Assembly: GCA_025980765.1 (NCBI GenBank)
Contig: JAICXB010000013.1
Span: forward strand, 1 to 64,000
Reading direction: 5' to 3'
Length of the DNA stretch: 64,000 nucleotides
DNA from: Terriglobales bacterium
GTDB lineage: Bacteria; Acidobacteriota; Terriglobia; Terriglobales; Acidobacteriaceae
In this document: piece by piece, positions 35,328-46,716 of the stretch
How positions within the stretch are numbered: the first letter of the stretch is position 1
Layout: each line of letters begins with the position of its first letter
Position numbers and translations under genes: made by a program
The notes under the pieces: model-generated
Told to the model about the DNA's origin: nothing
The model's input: the letters and a program-made list of their open reading frames with translations, nothing else
Databases searched by the model: none

Positions 35328-36389
35328 TCACACGCTCGCGGTGGAAAGCTCGACGGAATTTGCCAGCTTCTGCAATGCTTCCGAATATGGGGTTTTCGCG
35401 ATGCCGCGCTCGGTGATGATGGCCGCGATGTAGCGATTCGGAGTCACATCGAAGGCGGGATTCTCAACCGCGATGCCGTCCGGCGCAATTTGCTTGCCGG
35501 CAAAGTGCGTGACCTCGCGAGCAGCGCGCTGCTCGATTGGTATGTGATCGCCGTTGGGAGTGGCGAGATCGACCGTGGACCAAGGCGCGGCCACGTAAAA
35601 GGGAATGCCGTGCTCCCGCGCCAACACTGCCACTGTGTATGTACCGATTTTGTTGGCGACATCGCCATTAGCGGCAATGCGGTCGGCGCCGACGACTACG
35701 GCGCGAATCTTGCCCTGCTTCATCATGGCTCCGGCCATGTTGTCGGAGATTACCGTTGTGGGAATACCATCCTTGGTCAGCTCCCAGGCGGTGAGGCGCG
35801 AACCTTGCAGGAAGGGACGTGTTTCGTCGGCGAAGACGTGAATCTTCTTGCCCGCTTCTACCGCGGCACGAATCACGCCCAAGGCCGTGCCGTAGCCGCA
35901 AGTTGCCAAGGCGCCGGCGTTGCAGTGCGTCAGCACGCCGCCTGACGACGGCATGAGGACCGCGCCATTGCGGCCCATGGCCTCGCAAGCGGCGATGTCG
36001 GCGAGGTACATCAGTTGCGCTTCGTCGATCAGCGCGCGCTTGATCTGCTCCACGGGTTCGGCTGCAAGGGAGTCAAAGCGCTCCCGCATTCTGCGGATTG
36101 CCCAAAATAAATTGACAGCAGTGGGCCGCGTCCTGGCCAGCGTGTCACAGATCAGTTCCAGTTCGGGACGGAGCTCGGAGTAGGATCCGGCCTGCGAGTC
36201 CCGAATCCCGAGAGCAATGCCCATGGCTGCGGCCACGCCAATAGCCGGCGCGCCGCGCACAATCATGTCGCGAATCGCAGTCGCAACCTCGCGGTAATTG
36301 CCGCAGGTGACGTAAATCTCCTCCGTCGGTAAGCGCCTCTGATCGATGAAGCGCACGCCCGCGTTGGTCCATTCCAGGGTCTTGATCAT
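35328..36389 (-). CDS. mtnA: Methylthioribose-1-phosphate isomerase
   Basis: This 353-residue protein matches MtnA, which converts methylthioribose-1-phosphate to methylthioribulose-1-phosphate in the methionine salvage pathway. The catalytic Cys is in [17 protein letters not shown] and the catalytic Asp in [20 protein letters not shown]. The N-terminal segment [13 protein letters not shown] is typical. No other methionine-salvage gene is adjacent. TAGAAT at 36399-36404, 9 nt before ATG 36389, with no ribosome binding site, suggests a nearly leaderless mRNA. The eIF2B-alpha-like relatives share the fold, but the motifs favour MtnA. Confidence 0.93.
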   Translation of the reverse strand: MIKTLEWTNAGVRFIDQRRLPTEEIYVTCGNYREVATAIRDMIVRGAPAIGVAAAMGIALGIRDSQAGSYSELRPELELICDTLARTRPTAVNLFWAIRRMRERFDSLAAEPVEQIKRALIDEAQLMYLADIAACEAMGRNGAVLMPSSGGVLTHCNAGALATCGYGTALGVIRAAVEAGKKIHVFADETRPFLQGSRLTAWELTKDGIPTTVISDNMAGAMMKQGKIRAVVVGADRIAANGDVANKIGTYTVAVLAREHGIPFYVAAPWSTVDLATPNGDHIPIEQRAAREVTHFAGKQIAPDGIAVENPAFDVTPNRYIAAIITERGIAKTPYSEALQKLANSVELSTASV

Positions 36390-36414
36390 CTGATTGAAAT
36401 TCTAAATGAATGCA

Positions 36415-36507
36415 GATCGGGTCATCGGGTGAAGTAAAAGTTGCCTCGCACCCGTTTTGGAATTCTTTTTTCACTTCACCCGATGACCCGATGACCCGAT
36501 CAGCCGA
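36415..36507. repeat. Family C inverted array
   Basis: GATCGGGTCATCGGGTGAAG on the left faces CTTCACCCGATGACCCGATG on the right. The loop is about 45 nt and itself contains CACCCGTTTTGG. Confidence 0.92.
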
Positions 36508-36527
36508 TTTTCCCAATTCCGCAAAAT

Positions 36528-37178
36528 TCAGTGAGACCCCTGCGCCAGATGCGCCGCCCTCACCTCGCTTGCTTTAAAGATCGAAATAAACTCCGCACCG
36601 GCCGCGGCTTGCTCGACTGCCGGGCGTCCGCCGGCTTCTTCGCGTTCCACCAGACAGGCCACACCGGCAACCTCGAAGCCAAACTCGCGAGCGGCTTCGA
36701 TGGCTTGAACAGTGGACGAGCCGGTGGTGCAGACATCGTCCACGATCACCACGCGCGCGCCTTTTTCGTGGAAGCCCTCAATGCGCTGCGCGGTGCCGTG
36801 CGCCTTTTCTTGCTTGCGGACGAGAAAACCGTGAATGAGGAATTCGCTCACGTCCATCGGCTTGGTGCGGGCCGGAGCGCGCGTCTGAGTCTGCTGAGAG
36901 GTGAGCAAGGCGACGGCCACGACGATGGGATCGGCGCCCAACGTGAGTCCGCCAATGGCGCGCGGTTTCCAGCGCTTTGCCTGAATCAGGTCGAGGAAGA
37001 CGCGGCCGGTAAGGCGAGCGCCTTCGGCATCGAGCGTGGTAGTGCGGCAATCGATGTAGTAATCGCTGCTGCCGCCGGAGGAAAGCTTGAAATCTCCCAG
37101 CCGAAATGACTGGCGCGCCAGCATGTTCAGCAGGAGTTCGCGGGAGTTGGGCATGGGGAATACATTAGCACTGGCCAT
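36528..37178 (-). CDS. pyrE: Orotate phosphoribosyltransferase
   Basis: This 216-residue protein catalyses the PRPP-dependent conversion of orotate to OMP in pyrimidine synthesis. The PRPP loop is VVIVDDVCTTGSST. The N-terminal substrate region is FKLSSGGSSDYYIDCRTTT and GGLTLGADPIVVAVA follows. The start could be ATG 37178 or ATG 37154; neither has a Shine-Dalgarno sequence. No other pyr gene is adjacent. A 25-residue insertion around TSQQTQTRAPARTKPMD makes it a little longer than E. coli PyrE. Confidence 0.92.
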   Translation of the reverse strand: MASANVFPMPNSRELLLNMLARQSFRLGDFKLSSGGSSDYYIDCRTTTLDAEGARLTGRVFLDLIQAKRWKPRAIGGLTLGADPIVVAVALLTSQQTQTRAPARTKPMDVSEFLIHGFLVRKQEKAHGTAQRIEGFHEKGARVVIVDDVCTTGSSTVQAIEAAREFGFEVAGVACLVEREEAGGRPAVEQAAAGAEFISIFKASEVRAAHLAQGSH

Positions 37179-37181
37179 TTG

Positions 37182-37266
37182 AGTTTTCAGTCTTCAGTAT
37201 TCAGTAAAGGCAGCCTCGAGCTTTAATGACTGACAACTGATAACTGATAACTGACAACTGACAACT
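37182..37266. repeat. Family G inverted array (7-nt period)
   Basis: The right arm has GACTGAC, AACTGAT, AACTGAT, AACTGAC and AACTGAC in unbroken 7-nt steps. The left arm has CAGTCTT, CAGTATT and CAGTAAA. The array fills the gap between pyrE and the CPBP gene. Confidence 0.93.
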
Positions 37267-37271
37267 ACTTG

Positions 37272-38093
37272 TCACGCCGTCAGCTTCTCCATGTGCCGGA
37301 AGCCGCCGGTGACGACGAAGATCGAGCCAAAAAGGAATGCGTTGTAGGCGGCGTGGACGACGAAGCTGCAGGCCACCGATCCTGATTTGGCGCGCACCAG
37401 CGTCAGCACGCAGCCAACGATAAAAAGCACCAGCAGTGGGGCCCAGGCATGGGCGAGCTGTCCTTCATGGAAGAGGGCGAAGACCAGGGAATTGACAACG
37501 ACTGCGGCAAATAATCCCATGCGGCGATACAGAGCCGGATAGAAAAACCCGCGAAAGAAAAGTTCCTCAAAAAATGGAGCAATAAAGATTCCAAACACTG
37601 CCAGCAGCCAGGCCGCACGAGTCGTTTTGAAAAATTGATCGATGGGCAGCGATTTAGGAATGGGTAAGTATGCTGACCCGAGCTGGATGGAGAGCGACAG
37701 CAGCAGCCCGCCGAGAATAAACGGCCATACATTCGCCGGCCACCGCCAATGGACAGCATCCCAAAACGGTTCAAAACTTTCGCGCCGCACCACCAGCATC
37801 ATGAAAAACAATGTCGCCACGTAAGCCAGAGTTTGAGGCGGCAGAACTACCAGCGGCTCCTGCGATAGCTGCGAGACATCCATGTGCCGCAGCCCAGGAA
37901 TGAAGTGCATCACCACAAATCCGATCGCCGTCAGAAAGAACATCGCAATAACGCCAAATACCGCGATCAGAAGAACATCCAGCAATCCCCACGCCGGGTT
38001 CTCCCCGGGAGCCGGAGCGATGGTGGCCGGCAAAGAGGGTGCGGCATCGGGTTGGGGAAGGGAATCGAGGGGTGAATTGGGCGGGAGAGACAC
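37272..38093 (-). CDS. CPBP-family intramembrane glutamic protease
   Basis: This 273-residue protein has about seven hydrophobic segments and the three CPBP (Abi) motifs: EELFFRGFF (Glu-Glu and Arg), FALFHEGQ and FVVHAAYNAF with a His/Asn pair. The N-terminal part is Pro-rich. Family members cleave membrane proteins, including prenylated proteins and anti-sigma factors. The start is GTG 38093; TATACT at 38100-38105 is 6 nt upstream, giving a leaderless-like arrangement. It may be alone or co-transcribed with pyrE across the family G array. Confidence 0.87.
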   Translation of the reverse strand: MSLPPNSPLDSLPQPDAAPSLPATIAPAPGENPAWGLLDVLLIAVFGVIAMFFLTAIGFVVMHFIPGLRHMDVSQLSQEPLVVLPPQTLAYVATLFFMMLVVRRESFEPFWDAVHWRWPANVWPFILGGLLLSLSIQLGSAYLPIPKSLPIDQFFKTTRAAWLLAVFGIFIAPFFEELFFRGFFYPALYRRMGLFAAVVVNSLVFALFHEGQLAHAWAPLLVLFIVGCVLTLVRAKSGSVACSFVVHAAYNAFLFGSIFVVTGGFRHMEKLTA

Positions 38094-38128
38094 GGTTGCA
38101 GTATATCGGGTGGAGAAAACCTAAAGAA

Positions 38129-38223
38129 TGGGTCATCGGGCCATCGGGTGATCGGGTCAACTAAAACCAAGGAACACCAAACAATTTTGGCACCTCGGCT
38201 TCTTACTTGGCCCGATGACCCGA

Positions 38224-38240
<17 letters not shown>
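38129..38240. repeat. Family C inverted array containing the uvrA stop codon
   Basis: GGTCATCGGGCCATCGGGTG on the left faces CCCGATGACCCGATCACCCG on the right. An inner AAACCAAGG...CCTCGGCTT region is weakly paired. The right arm overlaps the last three codons and stop of uvrA. Confidence 0.93.
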
Positions 38241-41046
<2,806 letters not shown>

Positions 41047-41097
41047 GCCCAAAAAAGTGTGGATCTACAGGAGATGTCGTTGCGATTAAGACGGAAC

Positions 41098-41122
41098 GAT
41101 ACGTCCGTATCTTATTTGTCAA
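41098..41122 (-). promoter_or_regulatory. Candidate uvrA promoter with operator-like palindrome
   Basis: On the minus strand a consensus -35 box TTGACA (41117-41122) is followed by the perfect palindrome GATACG-GA-CGTATC (41098-41111). TATCGT could serve as a -10 box at a short 15-nt spacing. A second overlapping inverted repeat, ACGGA...TCCGT, covers 41091-41108. A palindrome inside a promoter is what a repressor such as LexA would use. Confidence 0.4.
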
Positions 41123-41179
41123 CATCGGGCAGCGTCAATGCGAGTTACATTGGGCTTCCGAGCGGAAACGCAAAATCCT

Positions 41180-41309
41180 TTAACACGGAGGGCACAGAGG
41201 TCACGAAGGAAGCAAGGCGATTATGCTAGCGGGGCCCTTATCAAATTAGTAAATAGAAATCTTCGCGGTGATTGTTCCTTTGTGTCCTTCGTGTCCTCCG
41301 TGTTCACCC
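41180..41309. repeat. Family A/A2 inverted array
   Basis: TAACACGGAGGGCACAGAGG and CACGAAGG on the left face CCTTTGTGTCCTTCGTGTCC and TCCGTGTTCACC on the right. The rest of the 41047-41497 gap has no gene that I can support. Confidence 0.9.
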
Positions 41310-41497
41310 GAATTTTTGGGATGAGATTACCTGCGTAATCTGGCCGCAGTGCGGGTTATAGCGGATAAACGTGGTAGCGGAAGTACATGGACCAGCGAGA
41401 CTTTATGAGTTTCGGGTCCTGAAGCAGAATAGGCCAGCTCAGCAGAGATAAACAACTGGCCTCTGCGGTTCGACATCATATAAGGCGGACACGGGAA

Positions 41498-41698
41498 GTG
41501 AATCCCCAACTGGTGAGTTCGGCCACTTTGAACAGTCTGATCCTCAGCGTAACCGTTTTCCTGACCATCATCTCCGCCATGTTTTTCGGTATCTATTCAG
41601 GATATCTCGCGGCCAGCGGCATTTTGCGCGCGATGAGCCGCCGTCCAGCCAAGGCCCCGGCCGCCGTGCTGCAGTTTCCGGCAAACGTCACCCGGTAA
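41498..41698 (+). CDS. Small single-helix membrane protein
   Basis: This 66-residue product starts at GTG 41498 with GGGA a few nt upstream. One strong membrane helix (about 14-38, LILSVTVFLTIISAMFFGIYSGYL; middle region) is followed by a basic Arg-rich cytoplasmic tail (MSRRPAK). A clear rho-independent terminator 70 nt after the stop supports a real short transcript. The family is not recognised. Confidence 0.65.
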   Translation: MNPQLVSSATLNSLILSVTVFLTIISAMFFGIYSGYLAASGILRAMSRRPAKAPAAVLQFPANVTR

Positions 41699-41769
41699 GC
41701 TGCTGGATTCTGCTTCTGGCTGCCAGCCAAACCCAAAAAACATCAACAATTTTTCCTCCCCAAAAGATC

Positions 41770-41793
41770 AAGCTCCCATTTTGGGAGCTTTTT
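41770..41793 (+). terminator. Rho-independent terminator
   Basis: The stem AAGCTCCCA (41770-41778) pairs with TGGGAGCTT (41782-41790) around a 3-nt loop and is followed by a run of T. It would end the transcript of the small membrane protein gene. Confidence 0.85.
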
Positions 41794-41798
41794 CTTTA

Positions 41799-42018
41799 TC
41801 AGCTGCTAGCTTCTAGCTGCTGGCTTAAGTCAAAAGCTAACAACTTGCACGAACGAGACGAGACAAAGGGAGTCGGCCCAAGCCGTATTTTCCTGAATAA
41901 TCCATCATCCCTCGAAATATCCGTCCGATCCGTAACATCTGTTTCATCAGTGTGAGTTTTTTTTGGGCTTTTAGCTAGCAGCTAGCAGCCAGCAGCTAGC
42001 AGCCCGGAGCCAGCAGCT
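41799..42018. repeat. Family D inverted array with family H remnant in the loop
   Basis: The left arm at 41801-41827 has CAGCTGCTAGCTTCTAGCTG; the right arm at 41971-42018 has TAGCTAGCAGCTAGCAGCCA and more. A single-arm family H remnant (ATCCGTCCGATCCGTAACAT) lies at about 41918-41940. The right arm provides the stop codon of the STN-type gene. Confidence 0.9.
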
Positions 42019-43030
42019 ATTGAGGATTCTGCTGCGGCTGCTGCCCCTGCTGATTTTGTTGCTGTTGCTGCTGCTGACGTAGCCGCTGCAGCTCCTGCAG
42101 CAGTTGTTCCGGGGTCTTGATCTGGTTTGGTTGCTGCTGCCCATTGGGCTGGTTGGCGTTGTTTTCTGGCTGCGCCTGCGGCTGAGGCTCCGGCTGTGGC
42201 GGCGGCTCGGTCTCCGGCACATTGGCAGAGTTGTCGCCATTATCATCGGCGTTATTTTCTTCTTCCACCGCCTGCTGCGGCGGATTCGGATTGTAGCTGG
42301 GTCGCGCCTGCTGGTTGGGAACTCCGGCCACGGCGGTTCCGTTGGCCGCTCCTGGGGAATGCGGGCTGAGCACGATGCGATCCACGCTTCCCGGGGCATC
42401 GAGCGAACCCAACAAGATGTAATCGTAGCGTGATCCGGTGAGCAGGGAATTGAGCACATCCCGGGTGCTTCCTGGGCCGAACTGGCCAAAAACCCGCTCC
42501 GAATCCGGCGGGCTGCCTTCGAGATGAGCTCCGGTGGTGCGTCCAACCGCATGCAGAATGTCAGACAACTGGGAGTTGTCCGCAATGACCGTAAGCTGTC
42601 CGCTGGCATAGCTGATGCGTGGCGGATTTGCCGGCCGCGTTGCCGCGCCCATGACCCCTGATCCGGCGGGCTGAACTGCCTGCTGCTGCGGTACTTGTGC
42701 GGTATTTGCCTGCACTGGGCTAGTGGAACCCTGGCCTTGGGCTTGCGATCGCTCCCGGGCCGGCATCTGCGGCGTTTGGTTGGGGTTGATTCTCAGGGCG
42801 CCGCGCCGCTGCATCTCTTCCATGGACGGAGGAATCGGCGCCGATTGCTCTGGAACCTGCTGCTGGCCGCCCGGCTGCTGCCCGCGCTGGATCCGTGTGG
42901 AATAAGCGCCATTCGTCCGCGGAGTTTGCCGGAAAACTGGAGGCTGCGGGCGAGTATCGATCTGCTGCTGGCCTAACATCGGGCTACCCAGAAGCAGTGA
43001 CAGGCCGGTGATGAAGATGATTCGGGACAC
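42017..43030 (-). CDS. Secreted STN-domain protein with Gln/Pro-rich ends
   Basis: This 337-residue protein has a signal peptide (IIFITGLSLLLGSPMLGQQ) and a Gln/Pro/Arg-rich region (about 20-125). A segment resembling the secretin/TonB short N-terminal domain follows (SGQLTVIADNSQLSDILHAV to about residue 210), then a long Pro/Gln/Asn-rich tail with runs of Gln. STN domains occur in pilus secretins (PilQ) and TonB receptors. No secretin pore domain is present, so this may be a periplasmic accessory. The start is GTG 43030. The stop TAG is in the family D arm. Poly-Gln tracts may vary in length. Confidence 0.65.
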   Translation of the reverse strand: MSRIIFITGLSLLLGSPMLGQQQIDTRPQPPVFRQTPRTNGAYSTRIQRGQQPGGQQQVPEQSAPIPPSMEEMQRRGALRINPNQTPQMPARERSQAQGQGSTSPVQANTAQVPQQQAVQPAGSGVMGAATRPANPPRISYASGQLTVIADNSQLSDILHAVGRTTGAHLEGSPPDSERVFGQFGPGSTRDVLNSLLTGSRYDYILLGSLDAPGSVDRIVLSPHSPGAANGTAVAGVPNQQARPSYNPNPPQQAVEEENNADDNGDNSANVPETEPPPQPEPQPQAQPENNANQPNGQQQPNQIKTPEQLLQELQRLRQQQQQQQNQQGQQPQQNPQ

Positions 43031-43077
43031 GACTACGATTTATGCTACTCCAATAAAGTCCGGAAAACAGCGTTACT

Positions 43078-43222
43078 TTTCACCACTGAGCCACAGAGGA
43101 GACGGAGAAATGCTTTCATTTGCTGTGCCGATCCGCGGTCAGCTATCGACTGCCTCGTCCCAGACTTTGAAACTTCAAGCCTGGAACCTGAAACGCCTTG
43201 TACCTTCTCCGTGCTCTCGGTA
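43078..43222. repeat. Degenerate family A array with family E words inside
   Basis: TTTCACCACTGAGCCACAGA on the left loosely faces CTTCTCCGTGCTCTCGG on the right; AACCTGAAACGCC and a GAAACTTC word lie between. The complementarity is poor, which suggests an older copy. Confidence 0.6.
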
Positions 43223-43292
43223 TTACTAACGTTTGATTTCTTGTCATTTTGCGCAAAGTTTTTGGTTTGCCGATTAGAGTTCTCAAAAATCA

Positions 43293-43465
43293 TTTCACCA
43301 CGGAGACACGGAGAACACGGAGAAACCTTGAGTTGAATACGAAGGCGCAAAGATAAGGGTGATCTTCCCCCCCCCGTTTTCTGGTCTTCTCCGTGTGCTC
43401 CGTGCCTCCGTGGTGAACAGGTTTTGGTTGCGGCTCGGCTGCTCCGTGCCTCCGTGGTAAAAAGG
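43293..43465. repeat. Family A array with one left arm and two right arms
   Basis: The left arm TTCACCACGGAGACACGGAG (43293 onward) faces a right arm at 43386-43417 and a second right arm at 43441-43464 (CTCCGTGCCTCCGTGGTAAA). The loop contains a run of nine C at 43367-43375. The remaining 43466-43566 has no gene. Confidence 0.9.
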
Positions 43466-43566
43466 GCTCTATAAGAACGCGCAAAACCATCCGAGTTGCG
43501 GGAATTCGCATCTATAAACCCAAGGGGCTGCTCGCCTATTGCGCTGTCGCTCGTCCTGAGAGGTAT

Positions 43567-44571
43567 ATGAACCGTCTTTTCACGCGCTTTCTGACCGTAT
43601 TTGCTTTGGCCGTTCCGCTCGCGCTCACGCTCCCTGCGAAGGCCGCCGAGCAGTGTTACACGCAGCAGGACATGGATGCCGCAACCCGGTCCGGCATCGA
43701 AGCTGCCGCCCAGCAGTTCTTCACCGACGCGGTCCAGGGCAACAGTGCAGCCATGCAACAAAATGCCATCCCAAACGTAGCCCAGAATTTCCAATCCATT
43801 GCCGGCGCCGTCACCGAAAATAAGGACAAAATTGCCGGCGGACAGGCCCATATCCGCAACGAATGGCTGCTCGATGCGCCGGGAACTCAGACTTACGAGC
43901 GTGCCGAATTCTTCTGCGGATTGGTGAACGCGCCCGGCAGCACCTCATTCGTGATTCCCGGCTTGCCTCCGGGAAAATATGCCGTCGCGATTCAGGACGT
44001 AACTGGCTCGAAGCAGCCCTTCACGATCACTTACGTCCTGCAGCAGGAAGGTCCACAGTGGAAGCTGGCGGGCTACTTCCCCAAAGAGCACCAGATCGGG
44101 CCGCATGACGGTTTGTGGTACTGGGTGCAGGCGCGAGACCTGAAAAAGAAAGGCGATCAGCACACTTCGTACTTCTATTACGTCACGGCCGCCAACCTGA
44201 TCGCGCCCGCCCCGTTTGTGAACACCGCGCAAATTGAGAAGCTGTATGAGGAACAGCAGGCGGCAATGCCAAAAGACGTGCCGCAAAACCCGCAGCAGCC
44301 CGCCGCATTAACCCTGAATGGCACCACTTATCAGATTGTGCAGGCATTTCCGGTTACCGATCCGAAGGGTGGATTGGACCTGGTGTACAAGTATTCAACG
44401 CCCGACATCTCCGATACCGGCAAAACCTTTCAGCAGAACATGGCCTTTATCAAAGCATTGGTCGCGCAATATCCGGAATACAAGCAGGCTTTCAGCGCGA
44501 TTGTCGCCCGCGCCGTAGCGCCGTCAGGCCAGGACTTCGGCACCATGCTGCCGGTGAGTGAGATTAAATAG
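43567..44571 (+). CDS. Secreted protein of unknown function
   Basis: This 334-residue protein has a signal peptide (about 1-26, ending LPAKAAEQ) and no domain I recognise. The mature part has a SnoaL-like opening (AAQQFFTDAVQGNSAAMQQN) and a beta-rich centre (GLPPGKYAVAIQDVTGSK...QQEGPQWKLAGYF). A helical C-terminal half follows (TGKTFQQNMAFIKALVAQYP). GAGAGG precedes the ATG by 6 nt. It is followed directly by a large family E array. A lipid- or envelope-linked role is a guess. Confidence 0.8.
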   Translation: MNRLFTRFLTVFALAVPLALTLPAKAAEQCYTQQDMDAATRSGIEAAAQQFFTDAVQGNSAAMQQNAIPNVAQNFQSIAGAVTENKDKIAGGQAHIRNEWLLDAPGTQTYERAEFFCGLVNAPGSTSFVIPGLPPGKYAVAIQDVTGSKQPFTITYVLQQEGPQWKLAGYFPKEHQIGPHDGLWYWVQARDLKKKGDQHTSYFYYVTAANLIAPAPFVNTAQIEKLYEEQQAAMPKDVPQNPQQPAALTLNGTTYQIVQAFPVTDPKGGLDLVYKYSTPDISDTGKTFQQNMAFIKALVAQYPEYKQAFSAIVARAVAPSGQDFGTMLPVSEIK

Positions 44572-44577
44572 GCGAGT

Positions 44578-44771
44578 GAAGCGTTTCAGGTAAAGCGTTT
44601 CAGGTAAAGCGTTTCGAGAAAAGCGTTTCAAGAAACCGCGTTTCAGAAACCGCGTTTCAAAACTCCAACAGGGTTTGTTGCTATTGGGTTTGAAACGCCC
44701 TTTCTTGAAACGGTTCTTCTGAAACGGTTTACCTGAAACGGTTCTTCAGGAAACGCCTTACCTCAAACGCC
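44578..44771. repeat. Large family E inverted array (14-nt period)
   Basis: The left arm has six GCGTTTC units about 14 nt apart (GCGTTTCAGGTAAA and variants). The right arm has six GAAACG units (TGAAACGGTTCTTC and variants). The loop is about 35 nt. This is the largest uninterrupted array in the window. Confidence 0.95.
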
Positions 44772-44829
44772 TTCTTTGCCGTCATTTTCCGGATAGCGCG
44801 CATCTTTTCGCTAGCATTATCCTCGTCAC

Positions 44830-45912
44830 ATGAACAGCGCAGCTATTCCGACCAGCGATTCAGCCCAGCTTTGGGACGCCATTGTTGCCCGCAACCGCCG
44901 CTTCGATGGGGCTTTGTTCTACGCGGTGACTTCCACGAATATCTATTGCCGTCCTTCATGCCCATCGCGGCGGCCTCGGCCGGAGAACGTGCAGTTCTTT
45001 TTCGATCCTGAGAGCGCCGAACAGGCGGGATTTCGGGCTTGCAAGCGCTGCCACCCGCGTGAAATCGATGCCAGCAAAGTGGAACTGGTACGCAATGTGT
45101 GCCGGCGAGTGGAGAAGAATGTCGATTCGCCGCTGCCGCTGAAGCAGTTGAGCGCTGAGTTGAAGATGCATCCGGCGACGCTGGATCGGGCGTTCAAGCA
45201 GAGCACCGGCATCACCATCAAGCAATATGCGGACGCCCGCCGGCTGTCGCTGTTCAAAACCGCGCTGCGTTTCGGCCGCGATGTCACTACCGCGCTCTAT
45301 GAGGCGGGATACAACTCCAGCAGCCGGGTGTACGAAAAATCAAATTCCAAACTGGGAATGACGCCGGCAGCCTACGGCAAAGGCGGCACTGGAACGCGAA
45401 TTCGATACGCTCTAGCTCCCTATTCCGCGGGCAACGCGCTCTTGGCAGTAACCGATAAGGGCGTCTGCAGCGTCAAGTTGGGCGACGATGTCTCTCGTCT
45501 GGTGCGGGAACTTGAGGGTGAGTATCCCAAAGCCGAAGTGGTACAGGCCGGCAATGAGTTGAAAGATTGGATGAGCAACCTCTTGCGCCGCCTCGAGGGT
45601 GAGGTCAATTTGCCGGAATTGCCTGTGGATGTGCGCACCACCGCGTTTCAACGGCGGGTTTACGACCAGTTGAACCGGATTCCTGCAGGTGAAACCCGCA
45701 CGTATTCCGAGATCGCCAAGCGCCTGGGCGGGGAGTCCGGACGCCGCGCTGTGGCGCGCGCCTGCGCCACTAATGAAGTCGCAGTGCTGATTCCATGCCA
45801 TCGCGTCGTGCGCTCCGACGGCGGCCTCGGCGGATATCGCTGGGGCTTAGAACGGAAAGTAGAGCTGTTGCGGCAAGAGAAATCGAAAACCAACCTCAAA
45901 ACCAACAGCTAG
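44830..45912 (+). CDS. ada: Ada: DNA methyltransferase repair protein and regulator
   Basis: This 360-residue protein is a full Ada. The N-terminal Ada zinc domain has four Cys (YCRPSCPS and ACKRCHP); the first accepts methyl groups from methylphosphotriesters. An AraC-type helix-turn-helix region follows (about 95-180, LKMHPATLDRAFKQSTGITI). The C-terminal O6-alkylguanine transferase domain has the acceptor Cys in VLIPCHRVVRSDGGLGGYRWG. Methylated Ada activates alkylation-response genes, usually including itself. TATCCT at 44818-44823 lies 6 nt upstream of the ATG and no ribosome binding site is visible. Confidence 0.95.
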   Translation: MNSAAIPTSDSAQLWDAIVARNRRFDGALFYAVTSTNIYCRPSCPSRRPRPENVQFFFDPESAEQAGFRACKRCHPREIDASKVELVRNVCRRVEKNVDSPLPLKQLSAELKMHPATLDRAFKQSTGITIKQYADARRLSLFKTALRFGRDVTTALYEAGYNSSSRVYEKSNSKLGMTPAAYGKGGTGTRIRYALAPYSAGNALLAVTDKGVCSVKLGDDVSRLVRELEGEYPKAEVVQAGNELKDWMSNLLRRLEGEVNLPELPVDVRTTAFQRRVYDQLNRIPAGETRTYSEIAKRLGGESGRRAVARACATNEVAVLIPCHRVVRSDGGLGGYRWGLERKVELLRQEKSKTNLKTNS

Positions 45913-45916
45913 ACCG

Positions 45917-45994
45917 CGGATTACACGGATGTGCACGGATCGCACGGATAATTATTAAGGAGAAATCCGTGAAATCCGTGCTCATCCGTGGTAG
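45917..45994. repeat. Family H inverted array between convergent genes
   Basis: TTACACGGATGTGCACGGAT and CGCACGGAT face AAATCCGTGAAATCCGTGCT and CATCCGTGG with 9-nt steps. It lies between the ada and rpsT stops. Confidence 0.92.
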
Positions 45995-46011
45995 AGCTTT
46001 TGTCTTTGCTT

Positions 46012-46281
46012 CTACTTCGTGGCGATTGCCCGGACGCGGGCATTGAGGCGGGATTTGTAGCGTGCAGCCGTGTTTTTGTGGATGCTGCCTTTTTGAATCG
46101 CCTTATCGATCACCGAAACGGTCTCCCGATAATTTGTTTCCGCTGCTTTGCGGTCGCCGGCAGCAATCGATTCGCGCAGTCCGCGCAGAGCTGTGCGCAG
46201 GCGCGACTTGTTGGCGCGGTTGGCGGTAGTACGTTTTTCAGTCTGACGAGTGCGCTTCAGCGCGGAAAAATGGTTGGCCAT
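46012..46281 (-). CDS. rpsT: 30S ribosomal protein S20
   Basis: This 89-residue protein starts [20 protein letters not shown] and is rich in Lys and Arg, matching S20 in length and pattern. It binds 16S rRNA in the small subunit. A strong promoter is present 70 nt upstream (see 46351-46380). AAAGGA lies 15 nt before the ATG, further than usual, which may relate to the low translation and autoregulation known for S20 in other bacteria. Confidence 0.97.
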   Translation of the reverse strand: MANHFSALKRTRQTEKRTTANRANKSRLRTALRGLRESIAAGDRKAAETNYRETVSVIDKAIQKGSIHKNTAARYKSRLNARVRAIATK

Positions 46282-46350
46282 GAGTGCAGTAAGCGTCCTT
46301 TAAGTGGCTGGAATTGCCTAAATCGGTGGGATTTAGTGCGTAAACACCTG

Positions 46351-46380
46351 ATTTTAGCTGGCACAAGGCGAGCGGGTCAA
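46351..46380 (-). promoter_or_regulatory. rpsT promoter
   Basis: On the minus strand, TTGACC (46375-46380) is followed after 18 nt by TAAAAT (46351-46356). Both are near sigma-70 consensus and the position suits rpsT. Confidence 0.6.
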
Positions 46381-46414
46381 ACGAGCATATTATCGGTAGT
46401 GTGTCAGTTTGAAT

Positions 46415-46606
46415 TTAGGCGAGACTTGTACAGGATTCCGCGCGTCCTTTGACGAAGAGTGCAACGAACACGATGCTGGCGAAAAATATACTCACCGTAA
46501 GCGGAAACCAAGGCGATCTCCCTTGGGATTTTGCAAGTCTCCAAACCCCGTACATGAAGGCCGCTTTGCCACCCACGAAAATCAGGTAGAACGCCAGATA
46601 CGCCAT
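46415..46606 (-). CDS. Small two-helix membrane protein
   Basis: This 63-residue product has two hydrophobic helices (about 2-19 and 36-54) with a basic loop AKSQGRSPWFPLT between, a common small-membrane-protein layout. TAGAAT at 46618-46623 lies 11 nt before the ATG and fits the leaderless pattern seen elsewhere in this window. The family is unknown; it is supported by composition and promoter only. Confidence 0.55.
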   Translation of the reverse strand: MAYLAFYLIFVGGKAAFMYGVWRLAKSQGRSPWFPLTVSIFFASIVFVALFVKGRAESCTSLA

Positions 46607-46642
46607 GCTGATCCTATATTCTACGTCGCTGATCGTTTGTTC

Positions 46643-46679
46643 CGCTTAGCGGCTTAGAAGCTTAGCAGCTTAGGAGCTC
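46643..46679. repeat. Family K short tandem array (8-nt period)
   Basis: CTTAGCGG, CTTAGAAG, CTTAGCAG and CTTAGGAG follow in 8-nt steps. The array is partly self-complementary around AAGCTT and lies just before the nuoB start. Confidence 0.85.
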
Positions 46680-46716
46680 TTCTTTGCCGCCGGGGCGTAC
46701 AATGAACTTAACAGCC

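Noticed and set aside
43367-43375. Run of nine C as a phase-variation switch
   Set aside because: It lies in a repeat loop with no gene or promoter within reach. It may vary in length but has no visible target.
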